From Comamonas sp. BIGb0152 (lineage in GTDB: Bacteria > Pseudomonadota > Gammaproteobacteria > Burkholderiales > Burkholderiaceae_C), in the NCBI RefSeq assembly GCF_024809975.1, contig NZ_JANUDY010000003.1, positions 124,001 to 188,000 of the forward strand: DNA of 64,000 nt, given 5' to 3'. This document shows positions 1-8,800 of this stretch, one piece after another. Both the position numbers and the translations under genes were made by a program. The first letter of the stretch is position 1, and the number at the start of each line of letters is the position of its first letter. The notes below the pieces were generated by a model. That model saw only the letters and a program-made list of their open reading frames with translations, was not told the DNA's origin and made no database searches.

Positions 1-951
1 GGCACGCATGATCTCGTAGGTGTCACGCGCCTTGAGCACGCCATCCTGGTGGATGCCGGAGGCATGGGCAAAGGCATTGGCACCCACCACGGCCTTGTTG
101 GGCTGCACCACAAAGCCGGTGGTCTGGCTCACCAGGCGGCTGGCGGCCACGATGTGCTGGGCGTCGATGTTGACATCCAGGCCAAAGTAGTCGCGGCGCG
201 TCTTGACGGCCATGACCACTTCTTCGAGTGAGCAGTTGCCCGCGCGCTCGCCCAGGCCGTTGATGGTGCATTCCACCTGGCGTGCACCGCCAATCTTGAC
301 GCCCGCCAGCGAGTTGGCAACGGCCATGCCCAGGTCGTTGTGGCAGTGCACCGACCAGATGGCCTTGTCGCTGTTGGGAATGCGCTCGCGCAGGTTGAGA
401 ATGAACTGGCCATACAGCTCGGGGATGGCGTAGCCGACGGTGTCGGGCACATTGATGGTGGTGGCGCCTTCGGCAATCACTGCCTCGATCACGCGGCAGA
501 GAAAATCAGGGTCGCTGCGGTAGCCGTCTTCGGGGCTGAACTCGACATCGCCCACCAGGTTGCGGGCAAAGCGCACCGACAACTTGGCCTGCTCGAACAC
601 CTCATCGGGCGACATGCGCAGCTTCTTCTCCATGTGCAGCGCGCTGGTCGCAATGAAGGTGTGGATACGCGCGCGGTTGGCGGGCTTCAGGGCCTCGGCA
701 GCACGGGCGATATCGCGGTCATTGGCGCGCGCCAACGAGCAAATGGTCGAATCTTTGATGATGGATGCAATGCTCTGCACACAATCGAAATCACCATTGG
801 AGCTGGCCGCAAAACCGGCCTCGATCACATCCACCTTGAGGCGTTCGAGCTGGCGCGCAATGCGCAGCTTCTCGTCCTTGGTCATCGACGCGCCGGGCGA
901 CTGCTCGCCATCGCGCAAGGTGGTATCAAAAATAATCAGTTGGTCGCTCAT
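1..951 (-). CDS. leuA: 2-isopropylmalate synthase, type 1 (3' end outside window)
   Basis: Catalyses condensation of acetyl-CoA with 2-ketoisovalerate, the first committed step of leucine synthesis. The visible 317 codons start at ATG 951, preceded by GGAG about 9 nt upstream, and run off the left edge. The N-terminus carries the HMGL-like TIM-barrel signature [15 protein letters not shown], followed by the [13 protein letters not shown] metal-site motif and the NGLGERAGN motif, as in type-1 (bacterial) LeuA. The regulatory C-terminal domain is not in the window. It lies 154 nt downstream of a second, type-2 leuA on the same strand, so the genome carries both families side by side. Identification is confident; the division of labour between the two enzymes is unknown. 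Confidence 0.95.
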   Translation of the reverse strand, partial: MSDQLIIFDTTLRDGEQSPGASMTKDEKLRIARQLERLKVDVIEAGFAASSNGDFDCVQSIASIIKDSTICSLARANDRDIARAAEALKPANRARIHTFIATSALHMEKKLRMSPDEVFEQAKLSVRFARNLVGDVEFSPEDGYRSDPDFLCRVIEAVIAEGATTINVPDTVGYAIPELYGQFILNLRERIPNSDKAIWSVHCHNDLGMAVANSLAGVKIGGARQVECTINGLGERAGNCSLEEVVMAVKTRRDYFGLDVNIDAQHIVAASRLVSQTTGFVVQPNKAVVGANAFAHASGIHQDGVLKARDTYEIMRA

Positions 952-1022
952 CGTGTGTTCTCCATGGCATTGATCATGCGCTGCCGCCGTGCTGCCACCG
1001 TGGGTCAGTGGATTCTTAAGAG

Positions 1023-1063
1023 CAGGCTGCAGGAAAGCGACACCGTCACTCCCCTGCAGCCTG
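1023..1063. repeat. 11-bp inverted repeat between the two leuA genes
   Basis: CAGGCTGCAGG (1023-1033) and CCTGCAGCCTG (1053-1063) form a perfect 11-bp stem with a 19-nt loop in the 154-nt gap between the type-2 and type-1 leuA genes. No T-run follows on the minus strand, so it is not a classic intrinsic terminator. It could be an mRNA processing or stability element or a Rho-dependent end. Confidence 0.5.
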
Positions 1064-1105
1064 GCTCAACCGCGCTACAGTTTACGTGCTTTGCTCCGCC
1101 TGTGG

Positions 1106-2830
1106 TTAGGCGGTAGCTACTTGTGCAGCCGCTTGTGGCGCTGCCGTTTGCACGCTGGCGACAGCACCGCTACGTGCTACCGCGCTCATCACCGCGCGGA
1201 AAGCCGCCTGGGTGCTGTTGCTGTCCATACCCACGCCGTACAGGCTTTGGTTCTCACCCACGCGCAGCTCGATGTAGGCTGCAGCGGTGGCATTAGCGCC
1301 CTTGTCGCCGCGTGCATCGCTGGCGGCCACGGCATGCTCGCTGTAGTCGAGCAAACGAACGGGGATACCGATGGCGCTGCTGACCGCTTGCACAAAGGCA
1401 TCGATGGGGCCATTGCCCTGGCCGGCAATGCTGACCGGCTGACCGGCCCACTGAACCTTGCCGCTGATGCGCACGGCATCACTGTCGTCGGATTCCACCC
1501 GGTACTGGGCCAGTGCATGGTTGGCGCTGAGTTGGTACTCGCGCTCAAAAATCTGCCACAAGTCCTTGGCGGTGAACTCGGTGCCTGCCGTGTCCATCGC
1601 GCGCTGCACCACCTGGCTGAACTCGATTTGCAAACGGCGCGGCATGGCCAGGCCATAGGCTTCTTCGAGCAGGTAAGAGATACCGCCCTTGCCCGACTGG
1701 CTGTTGACGCGGATGACGGCCTCGTAGCTGCGGCCCAGGTCCTTGGGGTCGATCGGCAGGTAAGGAATCTCCCAGATATCGGCCTCCTGGCGGGCCGCAA
1801 AGGCCTTCTTGATGGCATCCTGGTGCGAGCCCGAGAACGAGGTGTAGACCAAATCGCCCGCATAGGGGTGGCGAGCGGGCACCGGCAACTGGTTGCAATG
1901 CTCGACTTCGGCGCGGATGGCATCGATGTCCGAGAAATCAAGCTGGGGCGAAACGCCTTGCACATACATGTTCAAGGCCACGTTGACGATATCGAGGTTG
2001 CCGGTGCGCTCGCCATTGCCAAACAGGCAGCCTTCGACCCGGTGGGCGCCGGCCATCAAGGCCAGCTCGGCGCTGGCCGTACCGGTGCCGCGGTCGTTGT
2101 GCGGGTGTACCGAGACGACCACTTCAGGGCGGCTGGCAAACTTGCGCGCCATCCACTCGATCTGGTCGGCAAACACATTGGGGGTGGCGTTCTCCACCGT
2201 GGTGGGCAGGTTCAGGATGATGTCGCGGCCAGCGCCCCAGGCGGCAATCGCCGTCTCGCAGGCTTGCAAGGACACCTCCAACTCCGCCAAGGAGAAGGTC
2301 TCGGGCGAGTACTGCAAAACCCATTCGGTGCCGGGCTGGGCATCGGTCAAGGCTTTCAAGTGCGTGACCTGGTCGTTGACCAGGGCCATCACCTCGGGCA
2401 CGCTCATGCCAAATACCACCTTGCGCCACAGGGGAGCCACGGCGTTGTAGATGTGGACGATGGCACGCGGCGCGCCTTGCAAGGCCTCAACGGTGCGCGT
2501 GATCAGCTCGGGCCGGGCGGGTGTCATCACTTGGATGGTGACATCGGCAGGAATGCGCTTTTCCTCGATCAGCTGGCGCACAAAGTCGAATTCGATCTGC
2601 GAGGAAGCGGGAAAGCCGACTTCGATTTCCTTGAAACCAATCTTGACCAGCATGTCAAACATCCGCAGCTTGCGTGCCAGGTCCATGGGCTCGATCAGCG
2701 CCTGGTTGCCATCGCGCAGATCGGTAGACAGCCAGATGGGTGCCTGGGTGATCTGGGCATCAGGCCAGGTGCGGTCACGCAACGCAATGGCTGGGAAAGC
2801 GCGGTATTTGCTGGAAGGTTGGGTCAACAT
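1106..2830 (-). CDS. leuA: 2-isopropylmalate synthase, type 2 (Leu4-like)
   Basis: 574-residue alpha-isopropylmalate synthase of the second family (related to yeast Leu4 and actinobacterial LeuA), performing the same reaction as the neighbouring type-1 enzyme. The type-2 signature is STDLRDGNQALIEPM near residue 40 in place of [11 protein letters not shown]. The metal-binding VHPHNDRGTG motif and the GNGERTGN motif follow, and the C-terminus has a LeuA-dimer/regulatory domain containing SGKGGISYLLEE. ATG 2830 is the start. Upstream lie a Leu-codon-rich leader peptide (2950-3003) and a hairpin (2898-2924), so transcription is probably attenuated by leucine availability. It is downstream of pssA and the ilv genes. 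Family assignment is firm; kinetic role and feedback behaviour are inferred. Confidence 0.95.
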   Translation of the reverse strand: MLTQPSSKYRAFPAIALRDRTWPDAQITQAPIWLSTDLRDGNQALIEPMDLARKLRMFDMLVKIGFKEIEVGFPASSQIEFDFVRQLIEEKRIPADVTIQVMTPARPELITRTVEALQGAPRAIVHIYNAVAPLWRKVVFGMSVPEVMALVNDQVTHLKALTDAQPGTEWVLQYSPETFSLAELEVSLQACETAIAAWGAGRDIILNLPTTVENATPNVFADQIEWMARKFASRPEVVVSVHPHNDRGTGTASAELALMAGAHRVEGCLFGNGERTGNLDIVNVALNMYVQGVSPQLDFSDIDAIRAEVEHCNQLPVPARHPYAGDLVYTSFSGSHQDAIKKAFAARQEADIWEIPYLPIDPKDLGRSYEAVIRVNSQSGKGGISYLLEEAYGLAMPRRLQIEFSQVVQRAMDTAGTEFTAKDLWQIFEREYQLSANHALAQYRVESDDSDAVRISGKVQWAGQPVSIAGQGNGPIDAFVQAVSSAIGIPVRLLDYSEHAVAASDARGDKGANATAAAYIELRVGENQSLYGVGMDSNSTQAAFRAVMSAVARSGAVASVQTAAPQAAAQVATA

Positions 2831-2897
2831 GGTTGTCTGGTCTTTCTCATCGAATCAAAGAATTCGGGGTGGGAAACCAGCAACCTGAAATGCAAAT

Positions 2898-2924
2898 CGG
2901 CCCGTTGCTGGTGCAAACGGGCCG
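2898..2924 (-). terminator. Attenuator-type hairpin upstream of type-2 leuA
   Basis: Read on the minus strand, CGGCCCGTT and AACGGGCCG form a perfect 9-bp stem with a 9-nt loop, followed by a modest U-rich stretch (ATTTGCATTT). It lies between a Leu-rich leader peptide and the leuA start, 67 nt before the ATG. The upstream copy of AACGGGC inside the leader peptide gene (2961-2967) can pair with the GCCCGTT of the 5' arm and would exclude this hairpin. Confidence 0.7.
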
Positions 2925-2949
2925 AGGTGTAGGGGTGAAAAACTGCGCG

Positions 2950-3003
2950 CTACTCTACCTGCCCGTTGGACATTAGTAGTAGAGCTAGGGACAGGTTTTG
3001 CAT
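2950..3003 (-). CDS. leuL: Leucine leader peptide (attenuator peptide)
   Basis: ATG 3003 opens a 17-codon ORF, MQNLSLALLLMSNGQVE, ending in TAG. Five codons are leucine: one CTG and four CTA, three of them consecutive (codons 8-10). CTA should be rare in this high-GC genome. Codons 13-15 contain AACGGGC, which duplicates part of the 3' arm of the downstream hairpin and can pair with its 5' arm. This is the classical layout of a leu attenuator. Ribosomes stalled on the CTA run would leave AACGGGC free to form the antiterminator. Ribosomes that reach the stop would mask it and allow the terminator. The peptide itself presumably has no other function. Confidence 0.75.
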   Translation of the reverse strand: MQNLSLALLLMSNGQVE

Positions 3004-3013
3004 GGCAGTCACT

Positions 3014-3042
3014 CTAACACAGGTTTTCAAGGCCGTGTGCAA
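3014..3042 (-). promoter_or_regulatory. Putative promoter of the leuL-leuA transcript
   Basis: On the minus strand TTGCAC (3042-3037) and TGTTAG (3019-3014) are separated by 17 bp, directly after the pssA stop codon. The -10 ends 10 nt before the leader-peptide ATG, so the transcript would have a very short or no 5' leader. The -10 is a weak match. Confidence 0.4.
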
Positions 3043-3046
3043 AAAA

Positions 3047-3934
3047 TCAGTCGTCGTGCAAGCCGCGCTCATCGGGCTCGTCGGTCGAGGTGGCCACAAT
3101 CGAGACCGGCTGGCCCTTGAAGCGGCGCCAGGCGTAGATCACATAACCCGAGAGCGAATACAGCACAAAGATCAGAAACAGCATGGTGGCCGGCTCGATG
3201 CTGACCAAGGCCAGCAGCAGCACCACGACCACCAGAGAGATAAAGGGCACGCTCTTGGCGGCACCCGCATCCTTGAAGCTGTAGTACGGAATGTTGGTGA
3301 CCATGGTCAGGCCCGCCAGCAAGGTGATGGCAAACATGATCCAGGACAGGTCATCGCGGCTGGCCGGATAACCGCCAAACAACGCAATCACCTGCCCAAA
3401 AATCGGCACATCGCGGTGCGATACCAAGAGCGCACTGGTCAGCCAGATGAAGCCCGCCACCAAGGCCGCCGCTGCGGGCGATGGCATGCCCTGGAAATAG
3501 CGCTTGTCCACCACGCCGGTGTTGACGTTGAAACGCGCCAGGCGCAAAGCCGCGCAGGAGCAGTACACAAAGGCCGCTATCCAACCCCAGCGGCCCAGCG
3601 GGCGCAGCGCCCATTCGTAAGCGATCAGCGCGGGTGCCGCGCCAAAGGACACCATGTCCGACAGCGAATCCATCTGCTCGCCAAAGGCGCTTTGGGTGTG
3701 CGTCATGCGCGCTACGCGGCCGTCCAGGCTGTCGAGCACCATGGCACAGAAAACGCCCACGGCAGCAGCCTCGAAACGGCCGTTCATGGCCATCACGATC
3801 GAGTAAAAACCGCCAAACAAGGCCGCCAAGGTAAACGAGTTGGGCAGCACATAAATGCCCTTGCGCCATTTGCGCTGCGCAGGCACCAGCGCTTGCGCGC
3901 CAGCCTTGGGCTTGGTTTCGTTATCGTCCAGCAT
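3047..3934 (-). CDS. pssA: CDP-diacylglycerol--serine O-phosphatidyltransferase
   Basis: Makes phosphatidylserine from CDP-diacylglycerol and L-serine in the inner membrane, the precursor of phosphatidylethanolamine. The 295-residue protein has the complete CDP-alcohol phosphotransferase motif: D68, D71-G72, A75-R76, G85, D89 and D93. It is surrounded by several hydrophobic segments, so it is the integral-membrane (type II) enzyme and not the peripheral E. coli type. ATG 3934 is preceded by GGAG 8 nt upstream. It sits between ilvC, whose terminator isolates it, and leuA. No phosphatidylserine decarboxylase gene lies next to it. Confidence 0.95.
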   Translation of the reverse strand: MLDDNETKPKAGAQALVPAQRKWRKGIYVLPNSFTLAALFGGFYSIVMAMNGRFEAAAVGVFCAMVLDSLDGRVARMTHTQSAFGEQMDSLSDMVSFGAAPALIAYEWALRPLGRWGWIAAFVYCSCAALRLARFNVNTGVVDKRYFQGMPSPAAAALVAGFIWLTSALLVSHRDVPIFGQVIALFGGYPASRDDLSWIMFAITLLAGLTMVTNIPYYSFKDAGAAKSVPFISLVVVVLLLALVSIEPATMLFLIFVLYSLSGYVIYAWRRFKGQPVSIVATSTDEPDERGLHDD

Positions 3935-4067
3935 TCAATCCACTCCAGCGCCAGCTATGGCTGCGCAATCAGCTACTAATTTTAGTGTTTCCAGGGGGCA
4001 TCACCCCACCGGAGCGTGGCCTACAGTGTAGCTTTTCGCCAGTGGTGCCCTGCCGGCCATGCCCATG

Positions 4068-4093
4068 AAAAAAGGACTGCCAAAGCAGTCCTT
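4068..4093 (-). terminator. Intrinsic terminator after ilvC
   Basis: On the minus strand AAGGACTGC-TTTG-GCAGTCCTT is followed by a run of six T, about 47 nt downstream of the ilvC stop. It should end the ilv transcript and leave pssA to its own promoter. Confidence 0.85.
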
Positions 4094-4139
4094 CGAAACA
4101 AGCTCGGCGCCGCTGCAGGCAGCGGCGGCCGGTGCCCTT

Positions 4140-5177
<1,038 letters not shown>

Positions 5178-5201
5178 TCAAAAATGCAAACAAACACTTG
5201 T

Positions 5202-5504
5202 TCAAGAATCTGTATCGTCAGGGGGCCTTGCGGTGTTTCCTGACGCCAGCAAATAAGCCCCCGCTACAAAAGCGCCCAATCCTACTATGAGGGACAACCA
5301 CAAGTGGGAGCCAGGGGTAGCAAAGGCATCGGCCTGTGAGTGAAGCGAATCGCATTGGCGAATCTGGGTCCAGCCGTCCTGTTCCCAGGCACATTCCGGA
5401 TCCTCTTGCTGCTGCGAAGACACGACCAGCACAAGCCCCACCAGCAGCAACACCACCCCCGCCGTGTGACGGGCATGGCGCCGCAGCCGGTGACACCAGC
5501 GCAT
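5202..5504 (-). CDS. Small two-helix membrane protein, translationally coupled to ilvN
   Basis: Hypothetical protein of 100 residues. Its ATG overlaps the ilvN stop by one base (TAATG at 5502-5506), the typical arrangement for translational coupling. Two hydrophobic segments are visible, around residues 14-30 and 69-87. Between them is a polar loop with two cysteines, in ECAWEQDGW and IRQCDS, which could be periplasmic and disulfide-bonded. The C-terminus is short and acidic. No family was recognised. Its position inside the ilv operon suggests co-expression with acetolactate synthase, but there is no sequence evidence for a metabolic role. Confidence 0.6.
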   Translation of the reverse strand: MRWCHRLRRHARHTAGVVLLLVGLVLVVSSQQQEDPECAWEQDGWTQIRQCDSLHSQADAFATPGSHLWLSLIVGLGAFVAGAYLLASGNTARPPDDTDS

Positions 5505-5995
5505 TACACGCGCAAGATGCGTTCACCGCGACCGATGCCACTGGCACCGGTGCGCACGGTCTCGAGGATGGCCGAGCGGTCAATCGCGCTCAAAAACGCG
5601 TCGTTCTTGGCCTGGTCGCCGGTCACCTCGATGGTGTAGCTCTTCTCGGTCACATCGATGATGCGGCCACGGAAGATGTCGGCCATGCGCTTCATCTCCT
5701 CGCGCTCCTTGCCGACCGCCCGCACCTTGATCATCATCAGCTCACGCTCGGTGTAGGCGCCTTCAGTCAGATCCACCACCTTGACCACTTCAATCAGGCG
5801 ATTGAGGTGCTTGGTGATCTGTTCGATGACGTCGTCCGAGCCGGTGGTGGTGATGGTCATGCGCGACAGCGAGGCATCCTCGGTGGGCGCCACGGTGAGG
5901 GACTCGATGTTGTAGCCACGGGCCGAAAACAGGCCCACCACGCGCGACAGAGCGCCTGGTTCGTTCTCCAGGAGAACAGCGATGATGTGTTTCAT
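5504..5995 (-). CDS. ilvN: Acetolactate synthase small (regulatory) subunit
   Basis: Regulatory subunit of acetohydroxyacid synthase, which activates the catalytic subunit and confers valine feedback inhibition. Its 163 residues match the IlvH type and not the short E. coli IlvN. The N-terminal ACT domain starts MKHIIAVLLENEPGALSRV and includes the GYNIESLTV motif. The C-terminal half carries the conserved KVRAVGKER and GRIIDV segments. It lies 144 nt downstream of the catalytic-subunit gene and overlaps the next small ORF by one base. Confidence 0.95.
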   Translation of the reverse strand: MKHIIAVLLENEPGALSRVVGLFSARGYNIESLTVAPTEDASLSRMTITTTGSDDVIEQITKHLNRLIEVVKVVDLTEGAYTERELMMIKVRAVGKEREEMKRMADIFRGRIIDVTEKSYTIEVTGDQAKNDAFLSAIDRSAILETVRTGASGIGRGERILRV

Positions 5996-6139
5996 AAGAG
6001 CAGATTCCTCTTTTCGCTACCCTCCCCCGGCGCCGGTAAGCGCAGGGCTCGGTAGACAATAGATTCGTCAGAAAGGGAAAGTCGAAGGAAAGGCGGGGGG
6101 CGCACGCATGCAGCAAGGCGCGCCCACCGGAGACGGCGT

Positions 6140-7930
6140 TTACAGATCGTCCGCGCCCAGCAGCATCTCAGTGATGCCCTTGCCGGCCTGGACCATCGGG
6201 AAGACGTTCTCGGTCGGATCGGTGCGGAAGTCGAGGAACACGCTCTTGCGTTCTTCGCGGGCAATGCGCCGCGCTTCACGCAGGGCCGGCTCCACGTCTT
6301 CGGGCTTCTCGATCAGAATGCCCGCGTGGCCATAGGCTTCGGCCAGCTTGACGAAGTCAGGCAGCGAATCCATGTAGCTGTGGCTGTAGCGGCCCGAATA
6401 CTCGATCTCTTGCCACTGGCGCACCATGCCCAGAAAACGGTTGTTGAGCGCGCAGATGATGATCGGCGTCTCATACTGGCGGCAGGTCGCCAGCTCCTGG
6501 ATGTTCATCTGCACCGAGCCTTCGCCGGTGATACAGAACACCTCGGCATCCGGCTTGGCCAGCTTGATACCCATCGCATAGGGAATGCCCACGCCCATGG
6601 TGCCCAGGCCGCCCGAGTTGATCCAGCGGCGCGACTCCTCAAAGCGGTAGTACTGCGCCGCCCACATCTGGTGCTGGCCCACGTCCGAGGTGACGTAGCA
6701 GTCCGCATCCCGGGTCATCTGCCAGAGTGTTTCGACCACGAACTGCGGCTTGATCACATCCTTGTTGCCACGGTCATAGCGCAGGCAATCGCGGCTGCGC
6801 CAGCCTTCAATGGTCTTCCACCAGTTCTGCAGCGCATCCGCATCGGGGGAGGCCACGCTCTCGCGCACCATGGCGATCAGCTCGCTGAGCACTTCCTTGC
6901 AGTCGCCGACGATGGGCACATCCACCTTGACGCGCTTGGAGATCGACGAAGGGTCGATGTCGATATGGATGATCTTGCGCTCCACCGACATGAAATGCTT
7001 GGGGTTGCCGATCACGCGGTCATCAAAACGTGCGCCCACGGCGAGCAGCACATCGCAGTTCTGCATCGCGTTGTTGGCTTCAATGGTGCCGTGCATGCCC
7101 AGCATGCCCAGGTACTTGGGGCTGCTGGCCGGGTAGGCACCCAGACCCAGCAGGGTATGGGTCACCGGGTAGCCCAGCAGGTCCACCAGGGTGCGCAGCT
7201 CTTTCTCGGCACCACTCAGCAGCACACCACCACCGGTGTAGATATACGGACGCTTGGCCGCCAGCAGCAGCTGCAGCGCCTTGCGGATCTGGCCGCTGTG
7301 GCCCTTCTTGACCGGGTTGTAGGAGCGCATCTCCACCGTCGCGGGATAGCCGCTGTAGGCCACCTTCTTGAAGGAGACATCCTTGGGGATATCGACCACC
7401 ACGGGGCCAGGCCGGCCCGTGCGTGCAATGTGGAAGGCCTTCTTCATGGTCATCGCCAGATCGCGCACATCCTTGACCAGGAAATTGTGTTTGACGATGG
7501 GGCGCGTGATACCGACGGTGTCGCACTCCTGGAAGGCATCCGAGCCAATGGCCGTCGTAGATGTCTGGCCGGAGATCACGACAATCGGGATGCTGTCTGT
7601 GTAAGCAGTGGCAATACCGGTGACTGCATTCGTCAGACCGGGGCCGGAGGTGACCAGCGCCACGCCCACCTCACCGGTGGCGCGGGCAAAGCCGTCGGCG
7701 GCGTGCACGGCCGCCTGCTCGTGGCGCACCAGCACATGGTTGATGGTGTCTTGTTTGTACAGCGCGTCGTAAATGTAGAGAACCGCACCGCCGGGGTAGC
7801 CCCACAGATGCTGCACGCCTTCGGCCTGCAGTGCCTTGACCAGCACTTCAGCGCCCATGAGTTCTTGTGTTTTTTGTGCGGACTGATGCGCCGCCTGTGC
7901 CGAGTTCTGTTCGGCCTTGGACATTTCCAT
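6140..7930 (-). CDS. ilvB: Acetolactate synthase catalytic (large) subunit
   Basis: ThDP- and FAD-dependent acetohydroxyacid synthase forming acetolactate or acetohydroxybutyrate, the first common step of branched-chain amino-acid synthesis. Near residues 40-75 it has GYPGGAVLYIYDAL and the RHEQAA motif with the catalytic Glu. The C-terminal ThDP/Mg motif is TGEGSVQMNIQEL through ALNN. I chose ATG 7930 (596 residues) because AAAGG lies 6 nt upstream; a TTG two codons upstream would also be in frame. It heads the ilv cluster and is divergent from an ECF sigma gene across a 306-bp region. Confidence 0.96.
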   Translation of the reverse strand: MEMSKAEQNSAQAAHQSAQKTQELMGAEVLVKALQAEGVQHLWGYPGGAVLYIYDALYKQDTINHVLVRHEQAAVHAADGFARATGEVGVALVTSGPGLTNAVTGIATAYTDSIPIVVISGQTSTTAIGSDAFQECDTVGITRPIVKHNFLVKDVRDLAMTMKKAFHIARTGRPGPVVVDIPKDVSFKKVAYSGYPATVEMRSYNPVKKGHSGQIRKALQLLLAAKRPYIYTGGGVLLSGAEKELRTLVDLLGYPVTHTLLGLGAYPASSPKYLGMLGMHGTIEANNAMQNCDVLLAVGARFDDRVIGNPKHFMSVERKIIHIDIDPSSISKRVKVDVPIVGDCKEVLSELIAMVRESVASPDADALQNWWKTIEGWRSRDCLRYDRGNKDVIKPQFVVETLWQMTRDADCYVTSDVGQHQMWAAQYYRFEESRRWINSGGLGTMGVGIPYAMGIKLAKPDAEVFCITGEGSVQMNIQELATCRQYETPIIICALNNRFLGMVRQWQEIEYSGRYSHSYMDSLPDFVKLAEAYGHAGILIEKPEDVEPALREARRIAREERKSVFLDFRTDPTENVFPMVQAGKGITEMLLGADDL

Positions 7931-8236
7931 GATCAACCTTTGTGAATTTCTCTAACGAAAAACCTCTGGTGCTCCTTGCACGGCTCTTGTGGAGCTTGCT
8001 TGGAACTTGAGGCCACCGGACATAGGCGAGATGCTTGCGACGCCGGACCGTGACCCTTTTGCTTTTTGATGATGCTTATACATTATCGCACTGCAGCATT
8101 GCTTTGCGACACGCTGCGGATTTTTTTTCGATAGGATGCGATAATCTAAGGCTTGACGCGGTGTTTTTTGCCACACTTGGTTTATTTACCCGGGTAAAAG
8201 CGAGAAATCTCTGAATAACCACGTGTTGGGTACGAT
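7931..8236. promoter_or_regulatory. Divergent ilvB / ECF-sigma intergenic region with a 14-bp palindrome
   Basis: 306 bp without a supported gene. It must hold promoters for ilvB (minus) and the sigma gene (plus). It is more AT-rich than its surroundings. The clearest element is the perfect palindrome TTTACCCGGGTAAA at 8185-8198, about 40 bp before the sigma start, a candidate operator. I looked for a branched-chain leader peptide on the minus strand and saw none with clustered Ile/Val/Leu codons. Confidence 0.5.
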
Positions 8237-8800
8237 TTGGCCACTGAACGAGAACTGTCCGACTTTCTGAAAAGCGTTGAAAAGCGAGCTTTCAAGCGCT
8301 CGCTTTTTCATGTGCGCGACCAGGAAGCCGCGCTCGACATCGTGCAAGACAGCATGATGAAGCTGGCCGAGCACTATGGTGACAAGCCGCCGAACGAGCT
8401 GCCGATGCTCTTCCAGCGCATCTTGTCCAATAGCACCCTCGATTGGTTCCGCCGGCAGAAGACGCGCAATGCGCTCTTCACCACCATGAGCGACTTCGAA
8501 GGCCCCGATGACGAGGGGGAATTCAACCTGCTCGACATCTACAACGCCGACAATGGTGACACCGAGCAGAGCGCTGAAGACCATACCAACCGCAAACAAA
8601 CCCTTGCATTAATAGAAAAAGAGATACAACAGTTGCCAGCGCGTCAACGCGAAGCGTTTCTGATGCGTTATTGGGAAGAGATGGACATTGCAGAGACTGC
8701 CGCAGCCATGGGCTGCTCAGAGGGAAGTGTCAAAACCCACTGCTTTCGCGCCATCCAAACCTTGAGTAAAGTGCTTAAGGCCAAAGGAATCGTGCTATGA
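8237..8800 (+). CDS. ECF-type RNA polymerase sigma factor
   Basis: 187-residue sigma-70 family member with only regions 2 and 4. Region 2 is near residues 22-75 (ALDIVQDSMMKLAEHY, STLDWFRRQ). A 35-residue acidic linker follows. Region 4 is near residues 130-180 (LPARQREAFLMRYWEEMDIAETA, GCSEGSVKTHCFRA). The start must be the TTG at 8237, because an in-frame TAA lies at 8216 and the first ATG is deep inside region 2. Its stop overlaps the next gene by 4 nt (ATGA). The following membrane protein is a candidate anti-sigma factor, but that is inference from position. Confidence 0.9.
   Translation: MATERELSDFLKSVEKRAFKRSLFHVRDQEAALDIVQDSMMKLAEHYGDKPPNELPMLFQRILSNSTLDWFRRQKTRNALFTTMSDFEGPDDEGEFNLLDIYNADNGDTEQSAEDHTNRKQTLALIEKEIQQLPARQREAFLMRYWEEMDIAETAAAMGCSEGSVKTHCFRAIQTLSKVLKAKGIVL

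Noticed and set aside
989..2932. Long plus-strand open frame of 647 codons opposite the type-2 leuA
   Set aside because: It is the antisense of a well-conserved gene in a GC-rich genome; it shows no domain and has His/Gln/Gly-rich composition typical of such shadows.
6326..7945. Plus-strand open frame of 539 codons opposite ilvB
   Set aside because: Antisense artefact of the acetolactate synthase gene, with no motif or ribosome-binding site.
7952..8176. 74-codon minus-strand frame upstream of ilvB as a possible leader peptide
   Set aside because: No clustering of Ile, Val or Leu codons and no alternative hairpins with a T-run before ilvB.
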